A stretch of DNA of 36,052 nt, from positions 1-36,052 of the forward strand of contig DLGD01000041.1 of the NCBI GenBank assembly GCA_002482505.1, read 5' to 3'. A program made the position numbers and the translations under genes. Below the pieces are notes generated by a model that saw only the letters and a program-made list of their open reading frames with translations, was not told where the DNA came from and made no database searches. Numbering within the stretch: position 1 is the stretch's first letter; each line of letters opens with the position of its first letter. The stretch is from Christensenella sp. UBA7703. GTDB taxonomy: Bacteria; Bacillota; Clostridia; Christensenellales; CAG-138. Below are positions 8,480 to 15,020 of the stretch, piece after piece.

Positions 8480-8905
8480 ATGATCAAAATCAATCTGCGT
8501 CACTATTATCCTCACTACACATCCGACGTCTTTATCGAAGTACCAGACGATATCGCAATTGAGCTGCACGCGTTTGAGAATGAAGATGCAGCGTACCGAA
8601 TGCGAAGAAGCAGGAATCGCGCATTCTACTCGCTGGATCGCGAAGACGGACTTGAGCGAGAAAAGCAGTTTAGTACTCCATCCAGCGAGGATGGTTTTTT
8701 TCGGGAGCATCTGGCATGCTCTCTTTTTTCTGCCCTTCAGGAGCTGCCGGTTGCACAAGCGCGGCGCATCTACGCACACTATATCCTCGGGATGAGCAAT
8801 CTGGCGATTGCCCGTGTCGAAGGCATCAATGAAGGCAATGTAAGGAAGTCCGTTTCACGCGGACTGCATCGCTTACAAGAAATTCTAGGGGAATTTCACG
8901 ATTAA
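8480..8905 (+). CDS. sigma-70 region 4-like DNA-binding protein of mobile elements
   Basis: 141 residues from ATG 8480 (AAAGGAAAC upstream); the longer frame from 8396 lacks a ribosome-binding site. The C-terminal half has a helix-turn-helix of sigma region 4 type: SALQELPVAQARRIYAHYIL, then MSNLAIARVEGINEGNVRKSVSRGLHRL. There is no region 2, so it is not a complete sigma factor. Small proteins of this sort usually sit beside xis and int in Firmicutes integrative elements and are thought to control element genes. It precedes excisionase and integrase genes here, which supports that assignment. Confidence 0.75.
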   Translation: MIKINLRHYYPHYTSDVFIEVPDDIAIELHAFENEDAAYRMRRSRNRAFYSLDREDGLEREKQFSTPSSEDGFFREHLACSLFSALQELPVAQARRIYAHYILGMSNLAIARVEGINEGNVRKSVSRGLHRLQEILGEFHD

Positions 8906-9273
8906 GGGGACGAATTTGCCCCAAAAATGTTCTGAATAATAGAGAGACCCTTTCCTAAGGTGTACATTGACAACTGCATATACGGCGTTTCAGGTACAAA
9001 CCCGTACGACGAGCGAATCAGGGCACGATTATTTCGATCGTGTGTTCCTTGGGCACGACTTGGCGAGTCGAGCGCGATGACGCGTACGGCGATCATGATA
9101 CTTCCTCACGGCCACCTATCGATTGGGGTGGAGTCTCTGCAATGCACGTTGTTTCAGCAAAACGGCGGCAGCGCGGAGCTATGGACGCGGCAAGCTACCC
9201 GCGGCCTGAAACGCCCCCTCCCTGCCAGGGACGCGTGGCAAATTCGGTAGGCACATACTATCAATTGACAACA

Positions 9274-9302
9274 TTGTCTCGGGTGACCCGTGGCGGTATA
9301 CT
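9274..9302 (+). promoter_or_regulatory. candidate promoter for excisionase-integrase genes
   Basis: TTGTCT and TATACT are 17 bases apart, predicting a transcript starting near 9309, ahead of the GGAGG at 9348-9352. The -35 box overlaps the palindrome GACAACATTGTC and the -10 box sits at the left arm of a 12-bp inverted repeat, so the promoter looks regulated. Confidence 0.5.
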
Positions 9303-9327
9303 CTGCTTGCAAGACACCGCCACGGGT
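9286..9327. repeat. perfect 12-bp inverted repeat at the xis promoter
   Basis: ACCCGTGGCGGT (9286-9297) and ACCGCCACGGGT (9316-9327) are exact complements with an 18-base spacer. The left arm abuts the -10 box and the right arm lies in the 5' leader. It could be an operator or an excisionase binding site. A leader hairpin is less likely because the left arm precedes the predicted transcript start. Confidence 0.7.
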
Positions 9328-9362
9328 TGCCAGGTCGAGACGCGAAAGGAGGCATGCTGCGT

Positions 9363-9569
9363 ATGAGTCAGGCAACCTGCGGTACGCAAACGGATCATTC
9401 CGATCAGAAAACCTACCGCGTAGAGGACATCATCCAAATGCTGGATATCAGCCGCTCCGCGGCATACCGCCTCATTCGGAAAAAGCCGTTTCAGACAAAA
9501 CGCATTGGCGCATCCATACGAATCCTACGATCATCCTTCGACGAATGGTTGGAGCAACAAAACGACTAA
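9363..9569 (+). CDS. xis: excisionase-like small HTH protein
   Basis: 68 residues from ATG 9363, with AAAGGAGG ten bases upstream; a closer ATG at 9354 leaves almost no spacing. The fold is the winged helix of the MerR/HTH_17 excisionase group: YRVEDIIQMLDISRSAAYRL, then FQTKRIGASIRILRSSFDEWL. Such proteins bend attachment-site DNA and push the integrase toward excision. It lies 15 bases before the integrase gene, the standard xis-int order. Confidence 0.8.
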   Translation: MSQATCGTQTDHSDQKTYRVEDIIQMLDISRSAAYRLIRKKPFQTKRIGASIRILRSSFDEWLEQQND

Positions 9570-9584
9570 TCAAAGGAGAATAGT

Positions 9585-10964
9585 ATGGCCGCCATTGTAA
9601 AACGTAACGAATCCTATTCCGTCGTCTTCAACTATGTTGACGAAACCGGAAAAACCAAACAGAAGTGGGAAACCTTCCGCAACTATAAAGACGCGCGCAA
9701 GCGCAAAGCAGAGATCGAGGTCCAGCTCATCGACGAATCGTTCATTCCGCCGAGCACGCAAACGGTCATGGAGTTTATGCGAGATTTCATCACTCTGTAC
9801 GGCGAGAAGCGCTGGGGCGTGTCGTCGTATGACGCGAACGTCGGGTTGATCAACAACTACATCAACCCCATCCTCGGCACCACGCCGATCCAGCTGATCA
9901 ACGTGCGCGGTGTCGATCAATTTGTTCGAAAGCTGCAAAGCACATACTCCGTCGCAAGCCTGAGCAAGGGGCATACGCCCAAACTATTGTCGGAATCAAA
10001 CATCGAGAAGATCGCCCAGCTGATGCGCACTGCGTTCAAGCAGGCAGTTCGTTGGGATCTGATCCCGAAGAATCCGTTCGATAACGCGGTACTCCCAAAG
10101 GTGCACTACAAGCCGCGTGATATCTGGACCGCCGATATGATCCGAACCGCGCTCGAAGCCTGCACCGAGAGCAAGCTCTATATCGCGATGAACCTGTCGT
10201 TTGCCTGTTCCCTTCGGTTGGGCGAGATTCTGGGGCTCACTTGGAGCAACGTCCACATGACCGATGCGGACATCATGGCGGACAACGCCTTTGTCTATAT
10301 CGACAAGGAGCTCACCCGCGCAACCCTGCATGCGATTGAAGCGCTCGGCAAGAAGGAGATCTTTCATATCTTTGAACCCATGAAGCGGGACGCGAGCACA
10401 CGCCTGATCCTCAAGACGACAAAAACGAAATCCAGTGTCCGCAAGGTTTGGCTGCCCAAGACGGTCGCCTATATTCTGCGGGAGTGGAAGAAGTCACAGG
10501 ACGAGCTCCGCAAATTCTATGTCCATGAGTATGAGGATCATGATCTTGTCATATCCCTACCAAAGGGAACCCCTTGTGACGGCCGCCTCATTGAGGAATC
10601 CTTTCAGAATCTGCGGACAAAGGCTGGACTCCCGCGCGTCGTGTTCCATTCCCTCCGGCATTCCAGTACGACCTACAAGCTCAAGCTCAATCATGGTGAT
10701 CTCAAGGCGACGCAGGGCGACACCGGACACGCCGAGATCGACATGATCACGAAGGTCTACGCGCACATCCTCGACGAGGATCGCAAGATCAACGCGCAGA
10801 AGTTTGAGACCGCATTCTACTCCAACCCTGATTTGCGCGCCGTGAAGCCTCCGGAGACACCGGAAAGCGTGCTGGAGCTGGATCACCTGATCGAGCAGTT
10901 GCGCCGCTCTCCGGGGCTAAAAAAGACGGTGTCCCAGCTGGTTGCAGCTAACGAATTCAACTGA
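9585..10964 (+). CDS. int: tyrosine site-specific integrase
   Basis: 459 residues, start ATG preceded by AAAGGAGAA. The N-terminal part (about 1-55) is the small arm-binding domain, 57-170 the SAM-like core-binding domain, and 175-410 the catalytic domain. Catalytic residues visible are Arg211 (SLRLGEI), a Lys near 279-281, His355 and Arg358 (HSLRH), His382 (TGHAEI) and the nucleophile Tyr392 (KVYAHI). All are intact, so the enzyme should be active. It runs toward the tRNA-Arg gene at 11134-11210, its likely target site. It belongs to the group of Tn916/phage-type integrases common in Firmicutes elements. Confidence 0.95.
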   Translation: MAAIVKRNESYSVVFNYVDETGKTKQKWETFRNYKDARKRKAEIEVQLIDESFIPPSTQTVMEFMRDFITLYGEKRWGVSSYDANVGLINNYINPILGTTPIQLINVRGVDQFVRKLQSTYSVASLSKGHTPKLLSESNIEKIAQLMRTAFKQAVRWDLIPKNPFDNAVLPKVHYKPRDIWTADMIRTALEACTESKLYIAMNLSFACSLRLGEILGLTWSNVHMTDADIMADNAFVYIDKELTRATLHAIEALGKKEIFHIFEPMKRDASTRLILKTTKTKSSVRKVWLPKTVAYILREWKKSQDELRKFYVHEYEDHDLVISLPKGTPCDGRLIEESFQNLRTKAGLPRVVFHSLRHSSTTYKLKLNHGDLKATQGDTGHAEIDMITKVYAHILDEDRKINAQKFETAFYSNPDLRAVKPPETPESVLELDHLIEQLRRSPGLKKTVSQLVAANEFN

Positions 10965-10969
10965 TTTCC

Positions 10970-11053
10970 GCTTAGCAAACGACAAAATTGCTTAGCAGGA
11001 GCGAAAAAACGGTTCGTTTCTCCATTAGCAAATGTTTGGCTCAAAACGAACCG
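10970..11053. repeat. candidate integrase arm-site repeats beside tRNA-Arg
   Basis: Between the integrase stop and the tRNA lie three copies of TTAGCA (10972, 10992 and 11025; two are extended as GCTTAGCA) and a perfect inverted repeat CGGTTCGTTT (11010-11019) / AAACGAACCG (11044-11053). A related GAAACGAAC occurs again at 11246, between the intact and truncated tRNA copies. Clustered repeats on both sides of a target are expected for integrase arm binding, but this is inference. Confidence 0.45.
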
Positions 11054-11100
11054 AAGACAACACGCCAGAGAAAGCAATGGGCTTCTTCCCAAAAACGGAA

Positions 11101-11132
11101 AAAGCCCGAAAACAGTACTGTTTCTGGGCTTT
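11101..11132 (-). terminator. terminator of tRNA-Arg transcript
   Basis: A 32-base near-perfect palindrome (AAAGCCC...GGGCTTT with AACAGT/ACTGTT inside; one mismatch and one G-T pair) directly after the tRNA 3' end. On the minus strand it is followed by a run of T. It should stop leftward tRNA transcription before it enters the integrase gene. Confidence 0.8.
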
Positions 11133-11133
11133 C

Positions 11134-11210
11134 TGGCGTTCCCGGGGAGATTCGAACTCCCGACCTTCCGCTTAGGAGGCGGACGCTCTATCCTGCTGAG
11201 CTACGGAAAC
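11134..11210 (-). tRNA. tRNA-Arg (anticodon CCT)
   Basis: A full cloverleaf can be drawn: acceptor stem GTTTCCG/CGGGAAC, D-arm GCTC/GAGC, anticodon stem TCCGC/GCGGA with loop CTCCTAA, T-arm GGGAG/CTCCC with TTCGAAT, discriminator G and encoded CCA. Anticodon CCT reads AGG. The 5' half (11172-11210) is repeated with two differences at 11264-11302. tRNA-Arg genes are frequent integration targets of tyrosine recombinases, and the integrase at 9585 faces this gene. Confidence 0.95.
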
Positions 11211-11263
11211 AAGTATTCTTTTTACCGCTCAAAACCACGTTTCAAGAAACGAACGTCGACCGA

Positions 11264-11302
11264 TTAGGAGGCGAACGCTCTATCCTGCTGAGCTACGGAG
11301 AC
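11264..11302 (-). pseudogene. truncated tRNA-Arg(CCT): 5' half up to the anticodon loop
   Basis: The 39 bases match the 5' half of the intact tRNA-Arg next door at 37 positions, from the acceptor strand through loop CTCCTAA. After that the sequence is unrelated, apart from a CGG shared with the anticodon stem, and cannot complete the stem. This is the pattern left by recombination within the anticodon loop. It starts 46 bases after the hydrolase stop codon, on the same strand. I read it as the chromosomal tRNA cut by the element, with the intact copy supplied by the element; decay of a tandem duplicate is the alternative. Confidence 0.75.
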
Positions 11303-11348
11303 AGATATACGATTTTTTGCTGCCGCGCAAAACGCACGGCAAGAGGAA

Positions 11349-12191
11349 TTATACCGAAGTACGGGCGGGATTGTCAACCAATGCTGAAACGAATTCAACG
11401 CAGCGCGCGGCTACCTGCTTCCGCTCCGGCCCATAGGTGCAGCCATGCGGGGAATGGTCAAACTCCGATAGATCCACACTCGGTGCGTTGACCGCCCCCG
11501 TGCAGAAGATTTCGATGCTTGCGGGGTCAACCTTGTCGTCCTGCGCAGCGGAGATGAGTAACGTCGGGCAGTCGATCTTGTCGAGATTTTTCTTGAGTTT
11601 GCGCGCAAGGCGGCCAAGATCAACGAGCTTTCTCGTCGAAAACCCACCGTACATCTGCGCATAAAGATTATCGCCCCAAGCCGGCTTGCCGCCGCGGCTC
11701 TCCGGATAGCCCACAACGGGAATGATCAGGCTAAGCGCGCGGGCAATGCGCAGATAGCGCTTCATCCTGATCGGCGTGCAGATCAGCGCAAGGCCATCGA
11801 GGTGCTCCTCCTCCGCCAGCAGCCCGCAGAGGATGCCACCGAGCGAGAGCCCCAGCGCATAGACCTGCGTGCAGCCCTCATCCTTGAGCCTTTGATACGC
11901 CGCGCGAATACCATCGAGCCACTGCGCGCCCGTGGAGGCGTTTTGCGCGCGGACGGTCTCGCCGTGCCCGGGAATCATCGGGGAAATCACGGTGTAGCCC
12001 TTGGCGATCAGCGCATCCGCCACCACACGGACGTTTGCGGGCGTGCCGCCAATGCCGTGCAGCGTGATGCAGCCGATCTCGTTGCCCTTGTGGAACAACG
12101 GCTGAGAGAGATCATCATCAAACGGCGGACGCTGATCCAGCACCGCTTTGTTTGGCAGATAGTCCTTAAGCACGGTAAAGAACGACGGCAT
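11349..12191 (-). CDS. alpha/beta hydrolase (carboxylesterase/monoacylglycerol lipase-like)
   Basis: 280 residues, start ATG with AAGGAGG eight bases upstream. The oxyanion region is HGIGGTP (45-51), the nucleophile elbow GLSLGG (114-119) with Ser116, the acid is probably Asp218 (SAAQDD) and the base His246 or His249 (FDHSPHG). No signal peptide, so it is cytoplasmic. It resembles Est30-type carboxylesterases acting on short or medium acyl esters; the real substrate is unknown. It lies 36 bases downstream of murC on the same strand, possibly one operon, and the tRNA-Arg copies follow it. Confidence 0.85.
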   Translation of the reverse strand: MPSFFTVLKDYLPNKAVLDQRPPFDDDLSQPLFHKGNEIGCITLHGIGGTPANVRVVADALIAKGYTVISPMIPGHGETVRAQNASTGAQWLDGIRAAYQRLKDEGCTQVYALGLSLGGILCGLLAEEEHLDGLALICTPIRMKRYLRIARALSLIIPVVGYPESRGGKPAWGDNLYAQMYGGFSTRKLVDLGRLARKLKKNLDKIDCPTLLISAAQDDKVDPASIEIFCTGAVNAPSVDLSEFDHSPHGCTYGPERKQVAARCVEFVSALVDNPARTSV

Positions 12192-12227
12192 ACGACAACC
12201 TCCTTGCGCGATTGCTCAAAAATCCGT

Positions 12228-13589
12228 TTACAGCAGCTTTCTCGTCTGACGATAGACATCGCCGGAGCCAACGGTGACCACGAGATCGCCTTCTCCGGCA
12301 TGCTCGTCGAGATACAGCCGAATCTCCTCAAACGTTGGAAGATACGTCGCGTTGTTGCTGCTTTCGTTGATCGCGGCGACCATATCCCGCGCGTGGACAA
12401 TGCCGGTGTCCTTCTCCCGTCCGGGATAGATATCTGGCACGAGCACGAAGTCCGCGTCCGCAAAACATGTCACGTTGTTGCAAAAGAGCGTGCGTGCGCG
12501 CGTATAGCTGTTGCATTGGAACACGCAATAGAGCGTCCTGTGCGGAACACGCTTCGCCGCGTCCAGCGTTGCGCGAATTTCGTTGGGATGGTGCCCGTAA
12601 TCGTGAAACACCTTCACACCGTTGCGCTCTCCGTAATACTCAAATCGACGGCGCGTATTCGCAAAATCGTGCAACGCCTGCGCCAGTACCGCAAACGGCA
12701 CACCGAAATGATCGGACACCGCGATGGCGCCCAGCGCGTTGACAACGTTGTGCATGCCGGGCACGCTGAGTTGAACCGTTCCGAGCGTTTTCGCGCGGCG
12801 TACAACCGAAAAGCCCGCATTGCCCCGCGCATCGAACTCGATATTCTGTGCGGTATAGTCCCCGCCGGTGAGCCCGTAGGTGACTACCTCAAGGTCGCTC
12901 TTGTCCGCGAGGGCTTTCACCCGCGCGTCGTCCGCGCAGGCAATAAACGTGCCGTCCTCCGGCAGCAGCGCAAGGAAGCGCTCAAACGCCGCAACGATCG
13001 CGTCGATATTCTCATAATAGTCCAGATGGTCGTCGTCGATATTATTGATCAACGCAACGGTGGGCTTCAGAGTCAAAAAACTCTCGACATACTCGCACGC
13101 TTCTGTGACAAACAGGTCGCGATTGCCGACATGTACACCGCCTTCCAGAAACTCAACATAGCCGCCAACGTGGATCGTCGCCTCGGTCTTTGCCTGCGCA
13201 TGGATGATGGCAAGCATCGAGGTGATGGTCGTCTTCCCATGGCAGCCCGCGATGGCGACCACCTGATCATATCGCTCGCTGATTTGCCCTAACGCCACGC
13301 TGCGCTCCAGTTCCGGAATACCCTTCTCCCGCGCGAGCACACGCTCCGGGTTGTCCGGCTTGATCGCGGCGGAATAGACGATCAGATCCGCCCCGTCAAC
13401 GTATTCACCTGTGTGGCCGATGCTGTAGCGAATGCCTTCGTGATCCAGCGCGTCGGTAAACTGCGTGCGCTCCCGGTCAGAGCCGGTGACCTCGTGCCCC
13501 TGGGATTTGAGGATCAGCGCCAGCCCGTTCATGCTGCAGCCGCCGATGCCGATGAGGTGGATTCGCTTTGCGTCGTCGATATGTGCCAT
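12228..13589 (-). CDS. murC: UDP-N-acetylmuramate--L-alanine ligase
   Basis: 453 residues, full length for MurC, a cytoplasmic enzyme adding L-Ala to UDP-MurNAc in peptidoglycan synthesis. The N-terminal UDP-binding motif is GIGGCSM (14-20), the ATP loop GCHGKTT is at 115-121, NIDDDHLDYY lies in the central domain, and HDYGHHPNEI marks the C-terminal ligase domain. The ATP loop has Cys where Thr is more usual, which should not prevent ATP binding. It marks core chromosome just outside the proposed mobile element. Confidence 0.95.
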   Translation of the reverse strand: MAHIDDAKRIHLIGIGGCSMNGLALILKSQGHEVTGSDRERTQFTDALDHEGIRYSIGHTGEYVDGADLIVYSAAIKPDNPERVLAREKGIPELERSVALGQISERYDQVVAIAGCHGKTTITSMLAIIHAQAKTEATIHVGGYVEFLEGGVHVGNRDLFVTEACEYVESFLTLKPTVALINNIDDDHLDYYENIDAIVAAFERFLALLPEDGTFIACADDARVKALADKSDLEVVTYGLTGGDYTAQNIEFDARGNAGFSVVRRAKTLGTVQLSVPGMHNVVNALGAIAVSDHFGVPFAVLAQALHDFANTRRRFEYYGERNGVKVFHDYGHHPNEIRATLDAAKRVPHRTLYCVFQCNSYTRARTLFCNNVTCFADADFVLVPDIYPGREKDTGIVHARDMVAAINESSNNATYLPTFEEIRLYLDEHAGEGDLVVTVGSGDVYRQTRKLL

Positions 13590-13737
13590 CGTGTGCTGTC
13601 TCCATTGCTTTTCAGTATCGTAATATTATACGCCTTTGTAAGGCGTCTTCGCAACTTCCGGCGCAGGCAGTTGCTTTGAATTGCGTAACAAACCCATATT
13701 TGCGAAAATTGATCCTGCGGAAAACAACGAAAAGGGC

Positions 13738-13766
13738 TTGCCATTTTTGAGCCGATACGATAAAAT
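13738..13766 (+). promoter_or_regulatory. promoter of tRNA-Val
   Basis: TTGCCA and TAAAAT are exactly 17 bases apart, with the -10 box extended by a TACGA context. The predicted transcript start (about 13774) is only a few bases before the mature tRNA end at 13778. Confidence 0.75.
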
Positions 13767-13777
13767 ATCTTTTGCGC

Positions 13778-13854
13778 GGGGATGTAGCCCAGTTGGTCAG
13801 AGCGCTTCGTTCACATCGAAGAGGTCGTGGGTTCGAGCCCCTCCATCCCCACCA
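13778..13854 (+). tRNA. tRNA-Val (anticodon CAC)
   Basis: Acceptor stem GGGGATG/CATCCCC, anticodon stem CTTCG/CGAAG with loop TTCACAT, T-arm GTGGG/CCCCT-type with GTTCGAG, discriminator A and encoded CCA. Anticodon CAC reads GTG. It is flanked by its own promoter and terminator, so it is a single-gene unit. Confidence 0.95.
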
Positions 13855-13856
13855 GA

Positions 13857-13896
13857 AAAGCAGAGAGTTCATCATCAGATGGACTCTCTGCTTTTT
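13857..13896 (+). terminator. terminator of tRNA-Val
   Basis: A 17-bp stem (AAAGCAGAGAGTTCATC against GATGGACTCTCTGCTTT, one G-T pair) with the four-base loop ATCA and a T run, three bases after the tRNA. Confidence 0.85.
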
Positions 13897-13934
13897 ACGT
13901 TGATTCAAAGGGGCGAGAAGCCGCGTAGTCAAGA

Positions 13935-14014
13935 CCACCCGTAAAACGGGTGGCCAGCCCATCGACAAACCTTATCGGTGGGCTGAAGCGGACAGAATTA
14001 CTTCTGTCCGCTTC
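13935..14014. repeat. run of three adjacent hairpins
   Basis: Three stems follow each other almost without spacing. They are CCACCCGT/ACGGGTGG (13935-13953), CAGCCCATCGA/TCGGTGGGCTG (13955-13985, one T-G pair) and the perfect 13-bp GAAGCGGACAGAA/TTCTGTCCGCTTC with loop TTAC (13985-14014). None has a T tract. They lie between the tRNA-Val terminator and the end of the minus-strand transketolase genes. They may protect the 3' end of that mRNA, be a structured RNA, or be a remnant end of an IS200/IS605-type element. Confidence 0.6.
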
Positions 14015-14087
14015 GCATGTTCTTCAAAATCTATTTGGCAATGGACGCTAGATCGTCCTCTTGCGTTCGCTTGAATAAGCTTTCTCG

Positions 14088-15020
14088 CTATTTCTTGATC
14101 AGTTTCCGCACGCGCTCTGCAATTGCGGCACTCGAAAGGCCATACTTCTCCTGCAGCTGCGCGTAAGGCCCGCATTCCGCGTGGCAATCGCAGATGCCGA
14201 CAAAGCCGACGCGCGAAGGCTGCCCTTCTCCGCAAAGCACTTCTGCAACAGCGCTGCCAAGACCGCCAATGATATTGTGCTCTTCCGCCGTTACAATCAG
14301 CCCGGTCTCGTTTGCGCAGCGCAGAATCAGCTCCCGGTCGATGGGCTTGATTGTGAACATATCCACTACGCGCACCGAGGTTCCCACACGCTTCAGCGTT
14401 TCTGCCGCAACAAGCGCATGTCCGCACATCAATCCGCACGCGATTATCGTTGCGTCTGTGCCTTCACGCAGAACCTTGCCCTTGCCGCATTCAAACGATT
14501 CATTTGCGGAATAGAGATCCGGAAACGCCTCTCTCGAGAGCCGCAAATACATCGGCGAAGGATCGTCAATTGCGTGTTTCACCAGCCAGTCGGTGTTCAC
14601 GCTGTCGCTTGCGACAAACACTTTTACATTCGGCAACGCACGCATGACCGCGATATCCTCAATCGAATGATGGCTAGGCCCGTCAAACGAATCCGAAAGG
14701 CCGCCATATGCGCCAACGTACTTGACCGGCAGTTCCGCATAGGAACCGAAGGCCGTTGCGGAAAGCAGACCGTTGCTGGTGATGAATACGCCGAACGCGT
14801 TGGCAAACGGAATCTTCCCCACGGCGGCAAACCCCGCCGCCATGGCGGTCATGTTCGCTTCCGCGATTCCAACGTTGAAGAACCGATCCGGCGCCACGTT
14901 TTGAAAAACGACCGATCTCGTCGAACCGGAAACATCCGCATCCAGCACGACCACTCTGGGATCGTTTGCGCCATAGCGCACCAACGCCTGCGCATATGCT
15001 TCTCGAATGGTCATTGACAT
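14088..15020 (-). CDS. transketolase, C-terminal (pyrimidine-binding) subunit
   Basis: 310 residues covering the Pyr and C-terminal domains of a split transketolase. Visible are VLDADVSGST near the start, the catalytic-glutamate region GIAEANM (Glu54), and the terminal domain with TAEEHNIIGGLGSAVAE. It must pair with the N-terminal subunit encoded upstream at 15011-15853; the genes overlap by 10 bases. Together they transfer two-carbon ketol groups using thiamine diphosphate. This is the last gene of the minus-strand cluster. A second pair at 33918-35710 is a paralogue. Whether it acts on standard pentose phosphates is open. Confidence 0.9.
   Translation of the reverse strand: MSMTIREAYAQALVRYGANDPRVVVLDADVSGSTRSVVFQNVAPDRFFNVGIAEANMTAMAAGFAAVGKIPFANAFGVFITSNGLLSATAFGSYAELPVKYVGAYGGLSDSFDGPSHHSIEDIAVMRALPNVKVFVASDSVNTDWLVKHAIDDPSPMYLRLSREAFPDLYSANESFECGKGKVLREGTDATIIACGLMCGHALVAAETLKRVGTSVRVVDMFTIKPIDRELILRCANETGLIVTAEEHNIIGGLGSAVAEVLCGEGQPSRVGFVGICDCHAECGPYAQLQEKYGLSSAAIAERVRKLIKK

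Larger units (their letters stand above)
8906..9362 (+). other. non-coding control region upstream of excisionase, with repeats
   Basis: 457 bases with no believable gene; the short frames here lack ribosome-binding sites. It holds a perfect 11-bp inverted repeat (GGCGTTTCAGG at 8984-8994, CCTGAAACGCC at 9205-9215), a direct repeat ATTGACAAC (8966-8974 and 9264-9272), a small palindrome GACAACATTGTC (9267-9278), and the promoter and hairpin listed separately. Such density of repeats before xis/int suggests recombinase, excisionase or regulator binding sites. Confidence 0.55.

Noticed and set aside
8967..8995. TTGACA at 8967 as a promoter
   Set aside because: No acceptable -10 box at 16-18 bases distance; the TATACG nearby is too close.
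8960..9366. overlapping short frames before the excisionase
   Set aside because: No ribosome-binding sites, no similarity, and they cross repeats and the promoter; treated as non-coding.
11802..13292. 496-residue open frame on the plus strand
   Set aside because: It lies entirely antisense to murC and the hydrolase, has an Arg/His/Ala-rich composition and no ribosome-binding site; a shadow of GC-rich genes.
13612..13968. 118-residue minus-strand frame over tRNA-Val
   Set aside because: It reads through the antisense of a clear tRNA, its promoter and terminator; not a gene.
13900..14087. possible CRISPR array from the hairpins near 13935-14014
   Set aside because: The three stems differ in sequence and spacing, with no regular direct repeats or cas genes.
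14181..15017. 278-residue plus-strand frame, and a similar one at 29612-30412
   Set aside because: Both mirror well-conserved minus-strand genes (transketolase subunit, BtpA family) and have no start signals.
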